Shown piece by piece: positions 36,501 to 43,587 of a stretch of 64,000 bases of DNA. Position 1 is the stretch's first letter. Every line of letters starts with the position of its first letter. The translations under genes were made by a program, and so were the position numbers. This DNA comes from Cydia pomonella (Eukaryota > Arthropoda > Insecta > Lepidoptera > Tortricidae): positions 10,850,001 to 10,914,000 of the forward strand of contig NC_084711.1 in assembly GCF_033807575.1 (NCBI RefSeq). The letters are read 5' to 3'. The notes under the pieces are model-generated. The model saw nothing but the letters and a program-made list of their open reading frames with translations. It did no database searches and was not told the origin of the DNA.

Positions 36501-38962
36501 GTGCGCCTGTGTGGCATTGACGAGCATGTGTGGCATTGACGAGCCTGTGTGGCATTGACGAGCCTGTGTGGCATTGACGAGCCTGTGTGGCATTGACGAG
36601 CCTGTGTGGCAATGGTTCGCCTTTGTGGTACTGACTACTTAGCCTGTGTGGCATTAATGACCCTATACTGTGTGTATGCTTATAACTGTGTGTGTCATCC
36701 TGATCCTATATGGTACTCATGACCTTGTGTAATGACGGGCCTGTGTGGCACGAGTTTAACTTTATTTCTTGTGTGGCATATGATGGTCAGGGTGACCGAG
36801 TGGATCGTAGTGTAAACCACTAGGTATTTATTACTCGTTTGCAGATACTGAAGATGAGACAGCTGCAGCACACGAGGACGTGTGAATATGCAGGACGGCC
36901 GTGACGGCGCGCCGTTTGATATTGCGCCAGCACTTGTCCCTATCTTTGAATTACTTGCAAATGATTGTTATTTAGTTGTTTGTTTTGATTAATAATAGCA
37001 CGTAAAATCATGGTAAACGATGTTAGTAGTTAAATGTTGGTATTAATGGTAGGTATTCTCTAAACTAACTTGTTGTGATTGGTTAAACGTCAAAATATCG
37101 TGGTTGATTGAGTGTCATATTGACAGTTGACAGCTAATTGTTTGTTTTGATTGTTTAAACGTCAAAATGTCAAGATTGTTGATTATTATAAAAATTAGGG
37201 TACCTTTGAAATTATGTTGACATTGATAGTTATGATTGTTATGAAAAGTTGAAGGTAGCATTAAAATAGGAGCGGGTTTCCCCCCCCGAATAGGGTAGCA
37301 AGATGGCGCCGACCGGTCGGCAGCCGTCATTCTGTTGACAGCTGCGCACGGCGGTGCACGTGTTCTAACCTATTGGCTCCTAATCTAATTTTATCGTGTC
37401 AATCGTATTGTAGTTTAATCTAAAGTTTATTTAAATAAAATCAGTGATCCGTAAACGTGTAGAACGTGCTTTTATTTCCGCGTTTTCTCCATCCTTATAC
37501 GACAATGGCTGATAACGATGAAAGCGATGATGCCAACACTCGTGATGTGTCACTAAATGTTGACAAACGTTCCGCCGAGCCTCCTGATGCTTCTTCATAT
37601 ATATATATATATAATATATATGTCATATTAACCATACAAATACTAGCTCTTTCAGAAAACATCGAATTCTTGCACAAGGAAAAGAAAAATAAAATTAATA
37701 AAGAAATGAGAATATACATTATATAAATCTGACAGATTGCTATACCTACAAAAAATATTCGATGTGCTATCTTACGTGAGCAATACAATGATTTCACATA
37801 TACACATAATACAATGATTTTAATTGCTACTTGTTTTTACAGTTTCTGGTTTGGACCATGCATGTTTGTCTGTCAAGTAATCCTCGACTCTATAATAAGC
37901 CTTCAATATCAATGACTTTTTAAGTAATTCTTAAGAGCTGGCAAGGGTAACCTTAAAGCATCATCAGGTAATAATAATTCAGCCTATATACGTCCCACTG
38001 CTGGGCTCGAGAGGGCTCGGGCTATAGTCCCCACGCTAGCCCAATGCGGATTGGGGACTTATCGTCAGGTAACTCGTTATAAAAATGAATGCATTGTCCA
38101 ACGAATGACATTTGTACTTTGTGGACACGAAACTTTCTGATAGAAAGCTTATTTTTATTTCTAGTGCTATAGTTATGGACATCTGAATTCTTAGTGAAGG
38201 AGTCTAGATTCTTAATAACATATCTGTATTGGGAAGCTACAGTTAAAATATTAATTTCTTTGAAAAGTTCTTATATATAGAACGAATGGCTCTCTTTTGT
38301 AAGACAAATATAGTCTGTATGTCAGCTGCTTTGCCCCAAACCAGAATACTATATGACATTACACTATGAAAATAACTATAATAGACAAGGCGAGCTGTCT
38401 CAACATTGGTCAATTGTCTGATTCTCCTAACAGCGTAAGCGGCCGAACTTAATTTAAATAACTAAATACTTAATAGCAAATGCTAGCGTTCTTATATAAG
38501 GACTCCATTGTAGATTTTTGTCCAATGTTAAACCAGGAAACAGTGCTTCTACCATCTCTAAGCATTCATTATTCAAAAGTATCTTAGTCTCGACTGGTTT
38601 AACATTCGGCAAAGAAAATCGAATACATTTGGTTTTCTTACCATTAAGAAGCAAATTATTAATAGTAAACCAGTTAATTACATCATCGAGGGTGCTATTA
38701 ATTACACTGTAATCGGTTGATTTCCGATCTATTTTAAAAAGTAGTGATGAATCATCATCATCATCACTACTTTTTGTAGGTACCTACTAACCTTTACTGA
38801 AGATGTATCAACGGAGCGAATCCTGTTCCTCCCCGGGCTCCTCACGTGCACGACTGAGGGCTCGAATGACATCGAGACCGGGCTCTCGGCCTGCGCCACA
38901 CCGTACAACACGCAACACAGCCATAGCGCCGGGCCGCGTCTGCAGCAATCGCGCAAACGCAT
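18589..38962 (-). CDS. GLB1-like: Beta-galactosidase, GH35 (GLB1-like), complete
   Basis: It hydrolyses terminal beta-linked galactose from glycoconjugates. A signal peptide sends it to the secretory or lysosomal route. Coding exons in transcription order are 38962-38792, 26600-26443, 26363-26213, 25974-25911, 22955-22861, 22774-22591, 22369-22148, 22034-21916, 21828-21547, 21347-21213, 21116-20904 and 18810-18589. Every junction is GT/AG, phases agree, and the total is 2016 nt or 671 residues, normal for the family. GH35 landmarks are GSLHYFRVP, YVEWSFHEPE, RPGPYICAERD, the acid/base Glu in VENEYGSY (about residue 217), the nucleophile Glu in NSEYYPGW (about 298) and the C-terminal WVNGHNLGRYWP. 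The stop is at 18589-18591, with AATAAA signals on the minus strand at 18526 and 18367. Exons 2-12 are very secure. Exon 1 across a 12.2-kb intron is inferred from its signal peptide and phase. Confidence 0.9.
19132..19490 (-). mobile_element. LINE 3' fragment
   Basis: On the minus strand the C-terminal end of a LINE ORF2 can be read (QAIRLWNALPLPIKQAQSKL, then a basic tail and stop). A 3' UTR follows, ending in CCAATAAAGAGTATTCTATC and a (TATC)n tail. It lies in the last intron of the GH35 gene, in sense orientation. Confidence 0.65.
20048..20641. repeat. 594-bp foldback element
   Basis: The arms are about 120 bp. GACCGGTGAAAGAAAGATTAT, ATTTCATACAATGAAATTAA and CCTACGCCTAATTATGTA at the left all have inverted matches at 20510-20640. 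It sits in the last GH35 intron. Confidence 0.75.
21407..21493. repeat. 87-bp foldback (MITE)
   Basis: GTCAGATGCAGAGAGAGATG at the left is the near-inverse of CACCTCTCTTTGCAGCTGAC at the right, with the pair CCCCCCTGCAT / ATGCAGCGGGGG at the core. It lies in the intron between exons 9 and 10 of the GH35 gene. Confidence 0.7.
24117..24546. repeat. 430-bp foldback nested in the hAT-type element
   Basis: The arms of about 50 bp include the perfectly inverted GCGTGTAATCCGAGTTTGCT and CTCCATCCCA. The loop carries a stray phrase of the array at 16335-16810. Confidence 0.75.
24901..24986. repeat. Short foldback nested in the hAT-type element
   Basis: ACTGCTGCAGTACTG at the left is inverted as CAGTACTGCAGCA at the right. 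Confidence 0.6.
25723..25866. repeat. 144-bp foldback
   Basis: GAGATCAAAGTTATTTAGAT, TTTTGAGTCCC and AAGATTCTA at the left have inverted, imperfect matches at the right (TAGAATCTTTCG, GGGACTCAAAA, ATCTAACTTTGCTCTC). Confidence 0.6.
26644..27423. other. Intron sequence, no gene
   Basis: This part of GH35 intron 1 repeats short phrases such as AGCTAATTAGTTGGCTG and ACCAGATGGCTG in both orientations, pointing to an eroded foldback. A run of three TTAGG units lies at 26778-26793. Confidence 0.35.
27424..27558. repeat. 135-bp foldback (MITE), relative of 14583-14731
   Basis: GGCAAAACGTCCCACTTTGT and CGCTTGCCATAAGGACG at the left are inverted as CGTCCTTATGGCAAGCG and ACAAAGTGGGACATTTTGCC at the right. 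Confidence 0.8.
27600..29990 (-). mobile_element. LINE, 5'-truncated, inside GH35 intron 1
   Basis: It contains the tail of an endonuclease domain and an RT domain in one frame (27688-29952), then a short 3' UTR ending near 27600 with AATAAAG. Homology seems to stop near 29990, so most of the endonuclease and any ORF1 are missing. It is oriented in the sense of the host gene. Confidence 0.8.
27688..29952 (-). pseudogene. LINE ORF2: endonuclease tail plus reverse transcriptase, one stop codon
   Basis: The upper part (29952-28948) carries the end of the apurinic-type endonuclease (RRWLDHCIVTQ, then DWSEHFPMVLE) and a linker finishing with KSPGHDGLSIEHFRYAG. The lower part (28914-27688) carries RT motifs: NYRPISLATTAAKVLD, QFGFRTGLSTESA, ACFLDLSKAFDRV, GVRQGGLTSPKLFNLYMNDL and the catalytic SYADDM box. 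Both parts are in the same frame, separated only by a TGA at 28945-28947. No frameshift is seen over 2.2 kb. It is therefore a young copy damaged by one nonsense change plus 5' truncation. I do not assign the clade. Confidence 0.85.
30120..30540 (+). repeat. Lepidopteran interspersed repeat
   Basis: Phrases such as CTTTCAACAGGCACCTAATG, CTATGGCCACCTCCTGTCTC and ATATGTATGCAAATTTTCAG are ones I know from repeats common in moth genomes. The 3' part (GACAGACGGACGGACGGACA, then ATAAGGGTTCC) matches the ends of the repeat at 59646-60205. Confidence 0.6.
30541..31625. other. Intron sequence, no gene
   Basis: This is GH35 intron 1 sequence. A more GC-rich patch occurs at 30985-31090. The stretch ends in the (AT)n run that is the target of the Ty3/gypsy-type insertion. 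Confidence 0.3.
31626..32312 (+). repeat. 5' LTR (687 bp), contains start codon
   Basis: It begins TGACGGCGCGCC and ends GATGCTTCTTCA. Near its 3' side are AATAAA (about 32149) and TCAGT (32156-32160), a good insect initiator sequence. The ATG at 32220 and 31 in-frame codons are inside the LTR. Confidence 0.92.
32220..36419 (+). CDS. gag-pol: Gag-Pol single-frame polyprotein of the Ty3/gypsy-type element
   Basis: ATG at 32220 gives 1399 residues with no stop or frameshift. The frame is also open for 13 codons upstream (from 32181), but no ATG is there. Domains in order: capsid-like Gag (about 80-250), two CCHC knuckles (275-288 CYNCGRLGHISSEC; 327-340 CFKCGEQGHIASHC), aspartic protease (DSG at 381-383), reverse transcriptase with YLDD at 690-693, and RNase H with HTDAS near 839. 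Integrase follows, with an HHCC finger from about 1043, catalytic D1113, D1172 and E1208 (35 residues between the last two), and a C-terminal GPY-type module. Gag and Pol share one frame, so their ratio must be set by processing or splicing rather than frameshifting. All catalytic residues are present. Confidence 0.92.
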   Translation: MADNDESDDANTRDVSLNVDKRSAEPPDASSSEVGLPRAFPEQPTGQNEKYSLNNECDRWKSLFDMQQRNLAELIRAIQEPRVTESKVSLPEFNPDIRDSDARAWCETVDLCLQDKHLSGGNLIMTISKALKGSAAAWLAQASFPGITWPQLKDLFLARFDFVETPAANLWRLFNESPKERECLSAYTSRFMSALLARWKSLTTEQIAIAVTLAHAAKIEPRLQRVAFTTEIENRNKLQQELMAYTFRKRGPPNQDKTTSFVDAKKPRTDSSRRCYNCGRLGHISSECRGSSSRDPNTSIRSESSSTSTPQLSKGDNENKKKITPTCFKCGEQGHIASHCPSKDTKASDIRVERRVDICTIKAATDHLMDQTGEKFSFCFDSGAECSLIRESLASKLSGKRMYYAVTLIGLNGNINCNFQVLSTVTIQGYSVELLFHVVPDENITDDIMIGRDLLLSGFSVEIFEHKLVVNKTKVVSVCSVGQKVNSFEGINSDMTGRDRQKLISLLENNSRYFVEGTPTGRVTTGQLEIKLIDPNRTVQRRPYRLSPDERTVVRNQIKELLSAGVIRESSSPFASPMLLVKKKDGSDRLCVDYRELNNNTVPDRYPLPLISDQIQRLVGANYFTSLDMASGYHQIPVQEESIERTAFVTPEGQFEYLSMPFGLRNAPSIYQRAINKALGSLTESFAVVYLDDVIIPSRTIEEGLERLQLVMKALTDAGFSLNIKKCAFLKERVEFLGFEVSAGEIRPNPRKIRALTELAPPQTVTQLRQFIGLASYFRQFVPGFSQKAAPLYGLTSGKGNIHWTPELEKIRREIIDILTCKPVLTIFDPDLPTELHTDASAEGYGAILMQKVDGRLHVVEYYSRRTSMAESNYHSYELETLAIVNAIKHFRHYLQGKKFLVVTDCNAVKASKSKVDLTPRVHRWWCFLQSFDFDIEYRQGKHMSHADFFSRNPLPTREQITRVEQKRINLTEISDTWLQAEQQKDDEIKSIIAKLETNELDSDIAKTYEIRRGLLYRKVDRNNKSIWLPIVPRAFQWAIINHVHENIMHLGWEKTLEKVYCHFWFPNMNKYVRKFVENCITCRVAKGNSGKVQAELHPIPKVTIPWHTIHMDATGKLSGKKDTKEYVFVSIDAFTKFVILYHTRNIDATSAIKALKYNVSLFGAPQRVIADQGRCFSGKDFRDYCNAHNVDLHLVATGSSRANGQVERVMSTLKNMLTAVETSRNRSWQDALPDIQLAINCTMSRVTKASPLELLIGKVARPLDLMTLEMDETAIDLNSIREQSAREIEASTSYEKNRFDKTKAKVKKFKVGDYVLLENHERNQTKLDSKFKGPYLVVELLDGDRYLLKALNSNRTYKYAHDRVRAMPECYVPLELNAGLEIPIDQVETECADDGDGE
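32313..32326 (+). promoter_or_regulatory. Primer-binding site, tRNA-Leu type, inside the coding frame
   Basis: The 14 bases TCAGAAGTGGGATT directly follow the LTR. They are complementary to the 3' arm of insect tRNA-Leu (ending ...AATCCCACTTCTGACACCA, from memory), beginning five bases in from the CCA end. The site is simultaneously coding. Confidence 0.7.
36412..36844 (+). other. Putative intron at the 3' end of gag-pol
   Basis: The coding frame runs into GATG|GTGAGTAA, a consensus donor that itself supplies the stop codon. At 36827-36844 the sequence TTATTACTCGTTTGCAG is a good acceptor with a pyrimidine tract. Splicing would remove 433 bases, swap the last two residues for about 13 mostly acidic or Ala residues, and stop at TGA 36883-36885, 16 bases before the 3' LTR. 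No RNA evidence is available. Confidence 0.5.
36485..36636 (+). repeat. 19-bp minisatellite, about 8 units
   Basis: Units read CGAGCCTGTGTGGCATTGA with few changes. Further degenerate copies occur near 36640 and 36737. The array lies between the gag-pol stop and the 3' LTR, inside the putative intron. Confidence 0.9.
36902..37597 (+). repeat. 3' LTR (696 bp)
   Basis: It matches the 5' LTR apart from the GATTGTTAT insertion near 37236. It also contains the ATG and 31 codons, which then run into host (AT)n sequence. No clear polypurine tract precedes it: the 16 bases before are ATATGCAGGACGGCCG. Confidence 0.92.
37970..38045 (-). repeat. Lepidopteran repeat 3' end
   Basis: The minus strand reads GAGCCCAGCAGTGGGACGTATATAGGCTG in pieces, the well-known tail phrase of an abundant lepidopteran retroelement. 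Only about 75 bases are present. Confidence 0.55.
38046..38770 (-). pseudogene. Decayed LINE RT fragment, relative of the 11.9-kb LINE
   Basis: On the minus strand, parts of the palm and thumb can be read (STLDDVINWFTINNLLLNGK, then KTKCIRF). After a frame change come RRIRQLTNVETARLVYYSYF, VMSYSILVWGKAAD and IFVLQKRAIRSIY. These match the order of the ORF at 11885-13423. Stops and at least one frameshift show it is dead. A 15-bp hairpin (AAAAAGTAGTGATGA and its inverse) at 38736-38775 marks its upper edge, 15 bases from the GH35 exon 1 donor. Confidence 0.75.
38792..38962 (-). CDS. Signal-peptide exon, probable exon 1 of the GH35 gene
   Basis: The 57-codon exon starts at an ATG at 38962 and reads MRLRDCC followed by a hydrophobic stretch ending ALWLCCVLYGVAQA, a good signal peptide. 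It ends at TCAGTAAAG|GTTAGT, phase 0, the phase that exon 2 at 26600 needs. Upstream, an acceptor (TTGTGAATTTCAG|GG at about 38970) shows that a further, untranslated exon precedes it. It is GC-rich, unlike its surroundings. The alternative is that it belongs to a different minus-strand gene, but no other receiving exon is seen in between. Confidence 0.65.
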
Positions 38963-38990
38963 AATGCCCTGAAATTCACAATAGTATTTT

Positions 38991-39107
38991 ATACAATCGT
39001 GATATAATAGAGAGCTTTTCAGTCGAGTACCGTGTTAAGGCAACAAAGCTTGCTGAGTTGCCTAAGTAAGGCACGAGATTGAAAAGCTTGATTATATCAC
39101 TATTGTA
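38991..39107. repeat. 117-bp foldback
   Basis: GATATAATAGAGAGCTTTTCA at the left is inverted, imperfectly, as TGAAAAGCTTGATTATATC at the right. Both sides continue with ATACAAT/ATTGTAT. Confidence 0.6.
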
Positions 39108-39330
39108 TACAATACTTTTCTACGAGTCATCTAAAATAATACTTTTTTTACTATAAAACCTAAATAATTAATGAAAATTGTTAAGTATCTCAGTAGAAAA
39201 ATAATTAGTACAAAAGACATAAACGCGCAAAGCCCGTTGCCCGCCCGTTGCCCGCCCGTCCCCCGTTTAGTATTTTCTATGGGACGGCGGCATTTTTTTA
39301 TAGTTGACTACAGCGTATCGAATTGAAATC

Positions 39331-39796
39331 TTATATTTGAGTGGGACATGAAAAGTACGCAATTATAGTTTGGTATATTAACAACATTAGGAGCGTCGTT
39401 TAAGAATCTCTCAACCTCTTCAGCAGTGAAAATCTTTGATTTCTTGCTTTTAAAGTTTTCCGATCGTCTTTTTAAAAATGCTAACTAGTTCTTAAAATTC
39501 TTGAGATCAACTTGACGCTTGTTATGAATAGTTGATTTAAGCATTGTATACGTGCTCCAAAGTGTAGATGGTTTTAATGTCTTCGATATTTTTGCGAAAT
39601 ATGCCAGAAACACGGTTTCCGACAGCGACTTTACTTTCTTAGCGCTTCTCCAGTTTAAAAAGTAGTCGTATGCCTTCATGTATCTCTCCTTAGAACATTC
39701 CAGTAACAAACTATCGATCGCCGTTTTCGCCTCTACTTTTATCGATGCGGGAGTTGAATTAATTTCTTCGTCGCTGGAATCGCACGATAAATCCAT
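39331..39796 (-). pseudogene. Crypton-like tyrosine recombinase, N-terminal fragment
   Basis: The minus-strand frame starts with an ATG at 39796 and an acidic MDLSCDSSDEE leader. Then come YDYFLNWRSAKK, LAYFAKISKTLKPSTLWSTY and MLKSTI, the core-binding domain typical of insect Crypton-derived recombinase-like proteins. A TAG at 39485-39487 interrupts it. The same frame continues with AFLKRRSENFKSKKSKIFTA and ends near 39331. The catalytic domain is absent. Family assignment rests on recalled resemblance. Confidence 0.55.
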
Positions 39797-40054
39797 TTTT
39801 ATTCAGAACTGAAAAAAAATCTTGTTTTATCCGTTATTCCCGCCTTTTCTATGATTTTGTTTCCAATTAAAAAGTTTCAGTGTAATGGGCTCTACTCGAT
39901 AGACAACAAACAAAACACATGCAAGAAATCGCAGACGATTTTTGCTACAATCCCGATAAATTGGGTACGAATTCAGTCTATAAAACCCATTATTCAATCA
40001 TTTCATTCATCAATTGCTAGATTGTCTATGGTTTCAGTCATTTTAATACCTATT

Positions 40055-40180
40055 TTTTAAGACAGAAAGAGATAGCAATAGGTGTTTGTAAAACCATGAA
40101 TGAGGGGAATAGTAGAATTATTAGAATAGCTTTTTTCAAGAGACAGAAAGAGATAGCAATAGGTGTCTGTACCGCCTTAA
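40055..40180. repeat. ~79-bp direct repeat
   Basis: AGACAGAAAGAGATAGCAAT followed by AGGTGT occurs at about 40061 and again at about 40140. Nearby 40220-40345 repeats TCTGCCATCTTGTGG and ATCGGAACAATAA. Confidence 0.65.
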
Positions 40181-40354
40181 ATGAATGGAGGTACAGACAC
40201 GGGTCTATTTTATATAGCATAGGGGCCGTGCGCGTTGGAGGGTCTGCCATCTTGTGGCCTAAATCGGAACAATAAACATTTACATGTACACGTCACGTGT
40301 TTTCTGGTACATCGTAGATTCTGCCATCTTGTGGGCTACATCGGAACAATAATC

Positions 40355-40676
40355 ATCACATTTACGCCTCGCGCCTAAAATCTGACGACTCCTGTGCTGC
40401 CTCCTACAGTTCATGCACGCTCCCTATAAGCTTGCTCATCATAACTTACAAAAATAATAATTTCCACCCTAGGGTGGGAAAAGCTATTTTCCACCCGGCT
40501 ATCTGCTCATGAAAATCACATTTACGCCTCGCGCCAAAAATCTGACGACTCCTGTGCTGCCTCCTACAGTTCATGCACGCTCCCTATAAGCTTGCTCATC
40601 ATAACTTACAAAAATAATAATTTCCACCCTAGGGTGGGAAAAGCTATTTTCCACCCGGCTATCTGCCCATGAAAAT
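40355..40676. repeat. 160-bp tandem duplication
   Basis: Two units starting at ATCACATTTACGCCTCGCGCC are almost identical, one base or so differing (CTAAAA against CAAAAA; CTCATG against CCCATG). Each includes the palindromic TTTCCACCCTAGGGTGGGAAA. The high identity points to a recent duplication. Confidence 0.9.
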
Positions 40677-40777
40677 CACACTTTCCGAATAGGAGAGATG
40701 AAAACGTTATTTATCATTTAACATTATCACTTAAACGTCAAATCTACCAGCTAACATGAGGCTTCACGAACAGGCGT

Positions 40778-41785
40778 TAAGTTGGTCATTACACACGAGG
40801 CGATATTGTGCGCGCGAGCTGTAAGCGAGCGGGCAATAAGAAAGCCGATGTGGGTAGTGACCAATGCACACGCGTTTCATGCGACGTTTTTCAACACACT
40901 TGCGAGGAAAAAACAAAACTAATAAATCAGTTTTTTTTTGTCAAAACAGTAAAGGTACCTACAATTTTCAAAATGGTGGTTTACAGTTTTAACAAAAAAG
41001 CTTTGCTGGGCTTGTAGGCACTTATTCACCAGTTCATTGGAATAAGCTACTGCAACACGTTTTCCAAGAAAGACTGGGCGTTTTTGCTGATTTTCCATTG
41101 AATAAAAGTTTTATATGCCGCCAATTATTTTTCACCCGAATTTGATGGTAAAAAGCTATCGTTCTCGGCTCTTGCCTCTATTAGTATTACTGGCAGCGTC
41201 AATTTTATGTGTTATTCATTTTCAATGATTGAAAATGACATGTTCTGACAGAAGGGATGTCATGGGCACCAGATTGTGATATGTTTGCAAGTCGATGGAC
41301 GGCTGTGTATCAGATGTGTCTGCGGTATTGCGAGGTGATGGACGAAAGTTGATTGTGATCTGTTTTTCCTAGTATGTAATCCTATCATATAATCTGAATT
41401 GTACAGTGCTTTGGTCTCGACTGTAATGCTGTATATATATATTAAATATTAAATAAATAAAAATAAAAAAATATATAAACTAAAAACATGCAAAACTAGT
41501 CCAATTTTATGACAGATACGGAAAATGGCTGGTGCGTTATTTTTTTTTACGCACGATTCCAATGCGCGCGCAAGGCAAAACGCGCACGAATTCGCCAAAC
41601 AGCCAATGAAAAAAAATTAAAAAAGCTAATATTTTCTTATTTCTTTTCGACGGATGGAGATAAAATCGATGAAATGTTACTTATGTTGATTCATTAAAGT
41701 AATTTACGAGATAATTTAATCTATAAATTATGTTTGGTGTGATAAAACCTCTTTGAACTAACATTTGAAACCACATTCACACACA

Positions 41786-41882
<97 letters not shown>

Positions 41883-42141
41883 CACATCACATCACATCAC
41901 ATCACATTCACATTTTTGATTTGAGTAGTTGGTTAAAAAAAAATATTACTCGACCAAATTAAGGCTCCAGTTCCATGCATATTATTTGCAATCAGTTACT
42001 TTCTTCTTAACTCAGTCGGATAATATAATGAAAAAGCCCAAGTGTTATAATATACTGAAAAAGCACGCGCGTTTAATATCTAGGATTATGAGCCAAAAAT
42101 CGGTGGAATAAAAACGTCGTTTTGAGCAAGTGTGTTGAAAA
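40778..42141. mobile_element. Interspersed element, copy B (long form with insertions)
   Basis: It is the same element as 5713-6381, with TTTTCAACACACTTGC at 40887-40902 inverted at 42126-42141. Relative to copy A it carries a ~225-bp insertion at 41246-41473 ending in an A-rich AAATAAATAAAAATAAAAAA run, which looks like a LINE 3' end. It also has an extra ~420 bp (41575-41995) with a compound microsatellite. Confidence 0.65.
41779..41912. repeat. Compound microsatellite (ACGC)n(AC)n(ATCAC)n
   Basis: Long pure runs of three successive repeat types. The frame-long translation of this stretch is an artefact of the repeat. Confidence 0.95.
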
Positions 42142-42258
42142 ATATATTTAACAGGTAACAGGTAACCTTATTATCTAGGTATGCCTTAGAGGAGTGTAAA
42201 TATATTCTTGGAACGTTTGCTTGTGAAGATGTTTCTGAACTCAACTGTACCTACTAAT

Positions 42259-42345
42259 GACTATGTAGGAACAAATACATATTTGCTAATCACATAAATA
42301 ATCAAACCTAGGATTTAAACCCAGTACCTCTAACTTTGTAGGACC
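42259..42345 (-). repeat. Diverged SINE remnant
   Basis: On the plus strand GGAACAAATACATATTTGCT and ATCACATAAATAATCAAACC resemble the inverted body and B-box region of the SINE at 43290-43440, with many changes. Confidence 0.4.
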
Positions 42346-42711
42346 TATTTATCTAGTCAGTTATGAAAAAAAAATACATCAAAATTGATCCATCACCCTC
42401 TTATTAGAAGGTTATGTTAGATATTATTTGCAGTGTCTTCTAGTTCTAGTCTGACAAATTTAAACCGTTCAGGGCCTTATTCAAATACGCACAAAAAATC
42501 TATACATAAAAAATATGTACAACAAAATATATGCATATTTCTTATATCTCTTAAATATATGGATTCCCTCTGTGTCACATGCATCCAAGATAGTAAGAAA
42601 TTTCGAACGTAAACATTTAAATGTTCATAAACCATTTTCCTTGTGGGTACCTACTGTGATAGGTATCATTTAACTTCTATCATTCTTACTCATAGTGTCC
42701 AATCAGCATTT

Positions 42712-43440
42712 CTTAGTGGTTTATTTAAATAATAAATAAAATTATAAATATTTGGGGACAATCATACATAAATCGACCTAGCCCCACACGAAGCAAAGCT
42801 TGTACTATGGGTACTAGGCGACCATATGCATAGTGTGCATCCCTGAGCTTAAATTAAGAAACTTTCTCAAAGACACCGGTATTCTAATTAACTCCATTTC
42901 GGAGATAATGTATATTTAATTGTCACAGTAATCGATATGCAAACAGGCCTTAGGGCCTGTTTGCATATTGATTAGTGTTTAGTACGAGATAACACATTTG
43001 CGACTAAACGTAAATACTATTTCGGACGATTGATGTTCGGAATGATAGTGATGTCACAGTTTTCAATTTTTTGGTTGAGTTAAATGTAATGCCCGTGTTA
43101 CAACAACGCTATATGCAACATTTGATTACTTTTTATAAAAATAATAATGAAAAAAATAATTAAGAAAGTGTTTTTTTGTAATTAATTATGCCATTTAGTT
43201 TCCCTTAATGTTCTTACTGATACCCCGAAGTTAACGGAATTCAATAAAAACACAGTGTATAATTAAATACATACTTATATACTCGTATGTACATAGAAAA
43301 CACTCATGACTCGGGACCAAGTATCTGTGTTCATCACACAAATAAATGCCCTTACCGGGATTCGGACCCGGGACCATCGGCATCATAGGCAGGGTCCCAC
43401 CCACTACGCCAGACTGGTCGTCAAATTTGTTTTGTGACTC
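42712..43440 (-). mobile_element. SINE split by a nested repeat insertion
   Basis: The head (43290-43440) is the inverse of the SINE at 6495-6742, with CGGGATTCGGACCCGGGACC as the B-box region. Its tail (42712-42838) reads GGACAATCATACATAAATCG and ACTATGGGTACTAGGCGACC. Between them lies about 425 bp of unrelated repeat, including the copy at 42952-43262. Confidence 0.65.
42952..43262. repeat. ~300-bp interspersed repeat, copy 2
   Basis: It is the same family and orientation as 13849-14140. It interrupts the SINE. Confidence 0.65.
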
Positions 43441-43587
43441 ATATATTTACTTACGTATGTTTCAGTGTTGATTAAGTAACTTGTATTTTTTTATGGAAAA
43501 CCGCTTGTGTTATTTCGCCCGATAGAGACGTTATCGAGAACTGTAATAACAATAATATACATTAAAGTGACTGCCTTATGATTTTAT

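Larger units (their letters stand above)
31626..37597 (+). mobile_element. Ty3/gypsy-type LTR retrotransposon, apparently intact
   Basis: The 5972-bp element has LTRs at 31626-32312 and 36902-37597, both beginning TG and ending CA. They are identical by eye except for one 9-bp repeat-type insertion (GATTGTTAT) in the 3' copy, so insertion is recent. The flanks are both TATA (or TATATA), inside an (AT)n microsatellite, which makes the exact target duplication length ambiguous. The internal region holds a single gag-pol frame with protease, reverse transcriptase, RNase H and integrase in Ty3/gypsy order. It lies in GH35 intron 1, antisense to the host gene. The tRNA-Leu-type primer site suggests the mdg3/blastopia/micropia branch. 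That placement is inference. Confidence 0.92.

Noticed and set aside
36485..36636. Regular direct repeats resembling a CRISPR array
   Set aside because: The units are head-to-tail without unique spacers, in a eukaryotic retrotransposon. It is a minisatellite.
41765..41962. Long His/Thr-rich frame
   Set aside because: It is the translation of the (ACGC)n(AC)n(ATCAC)n microsatellite.
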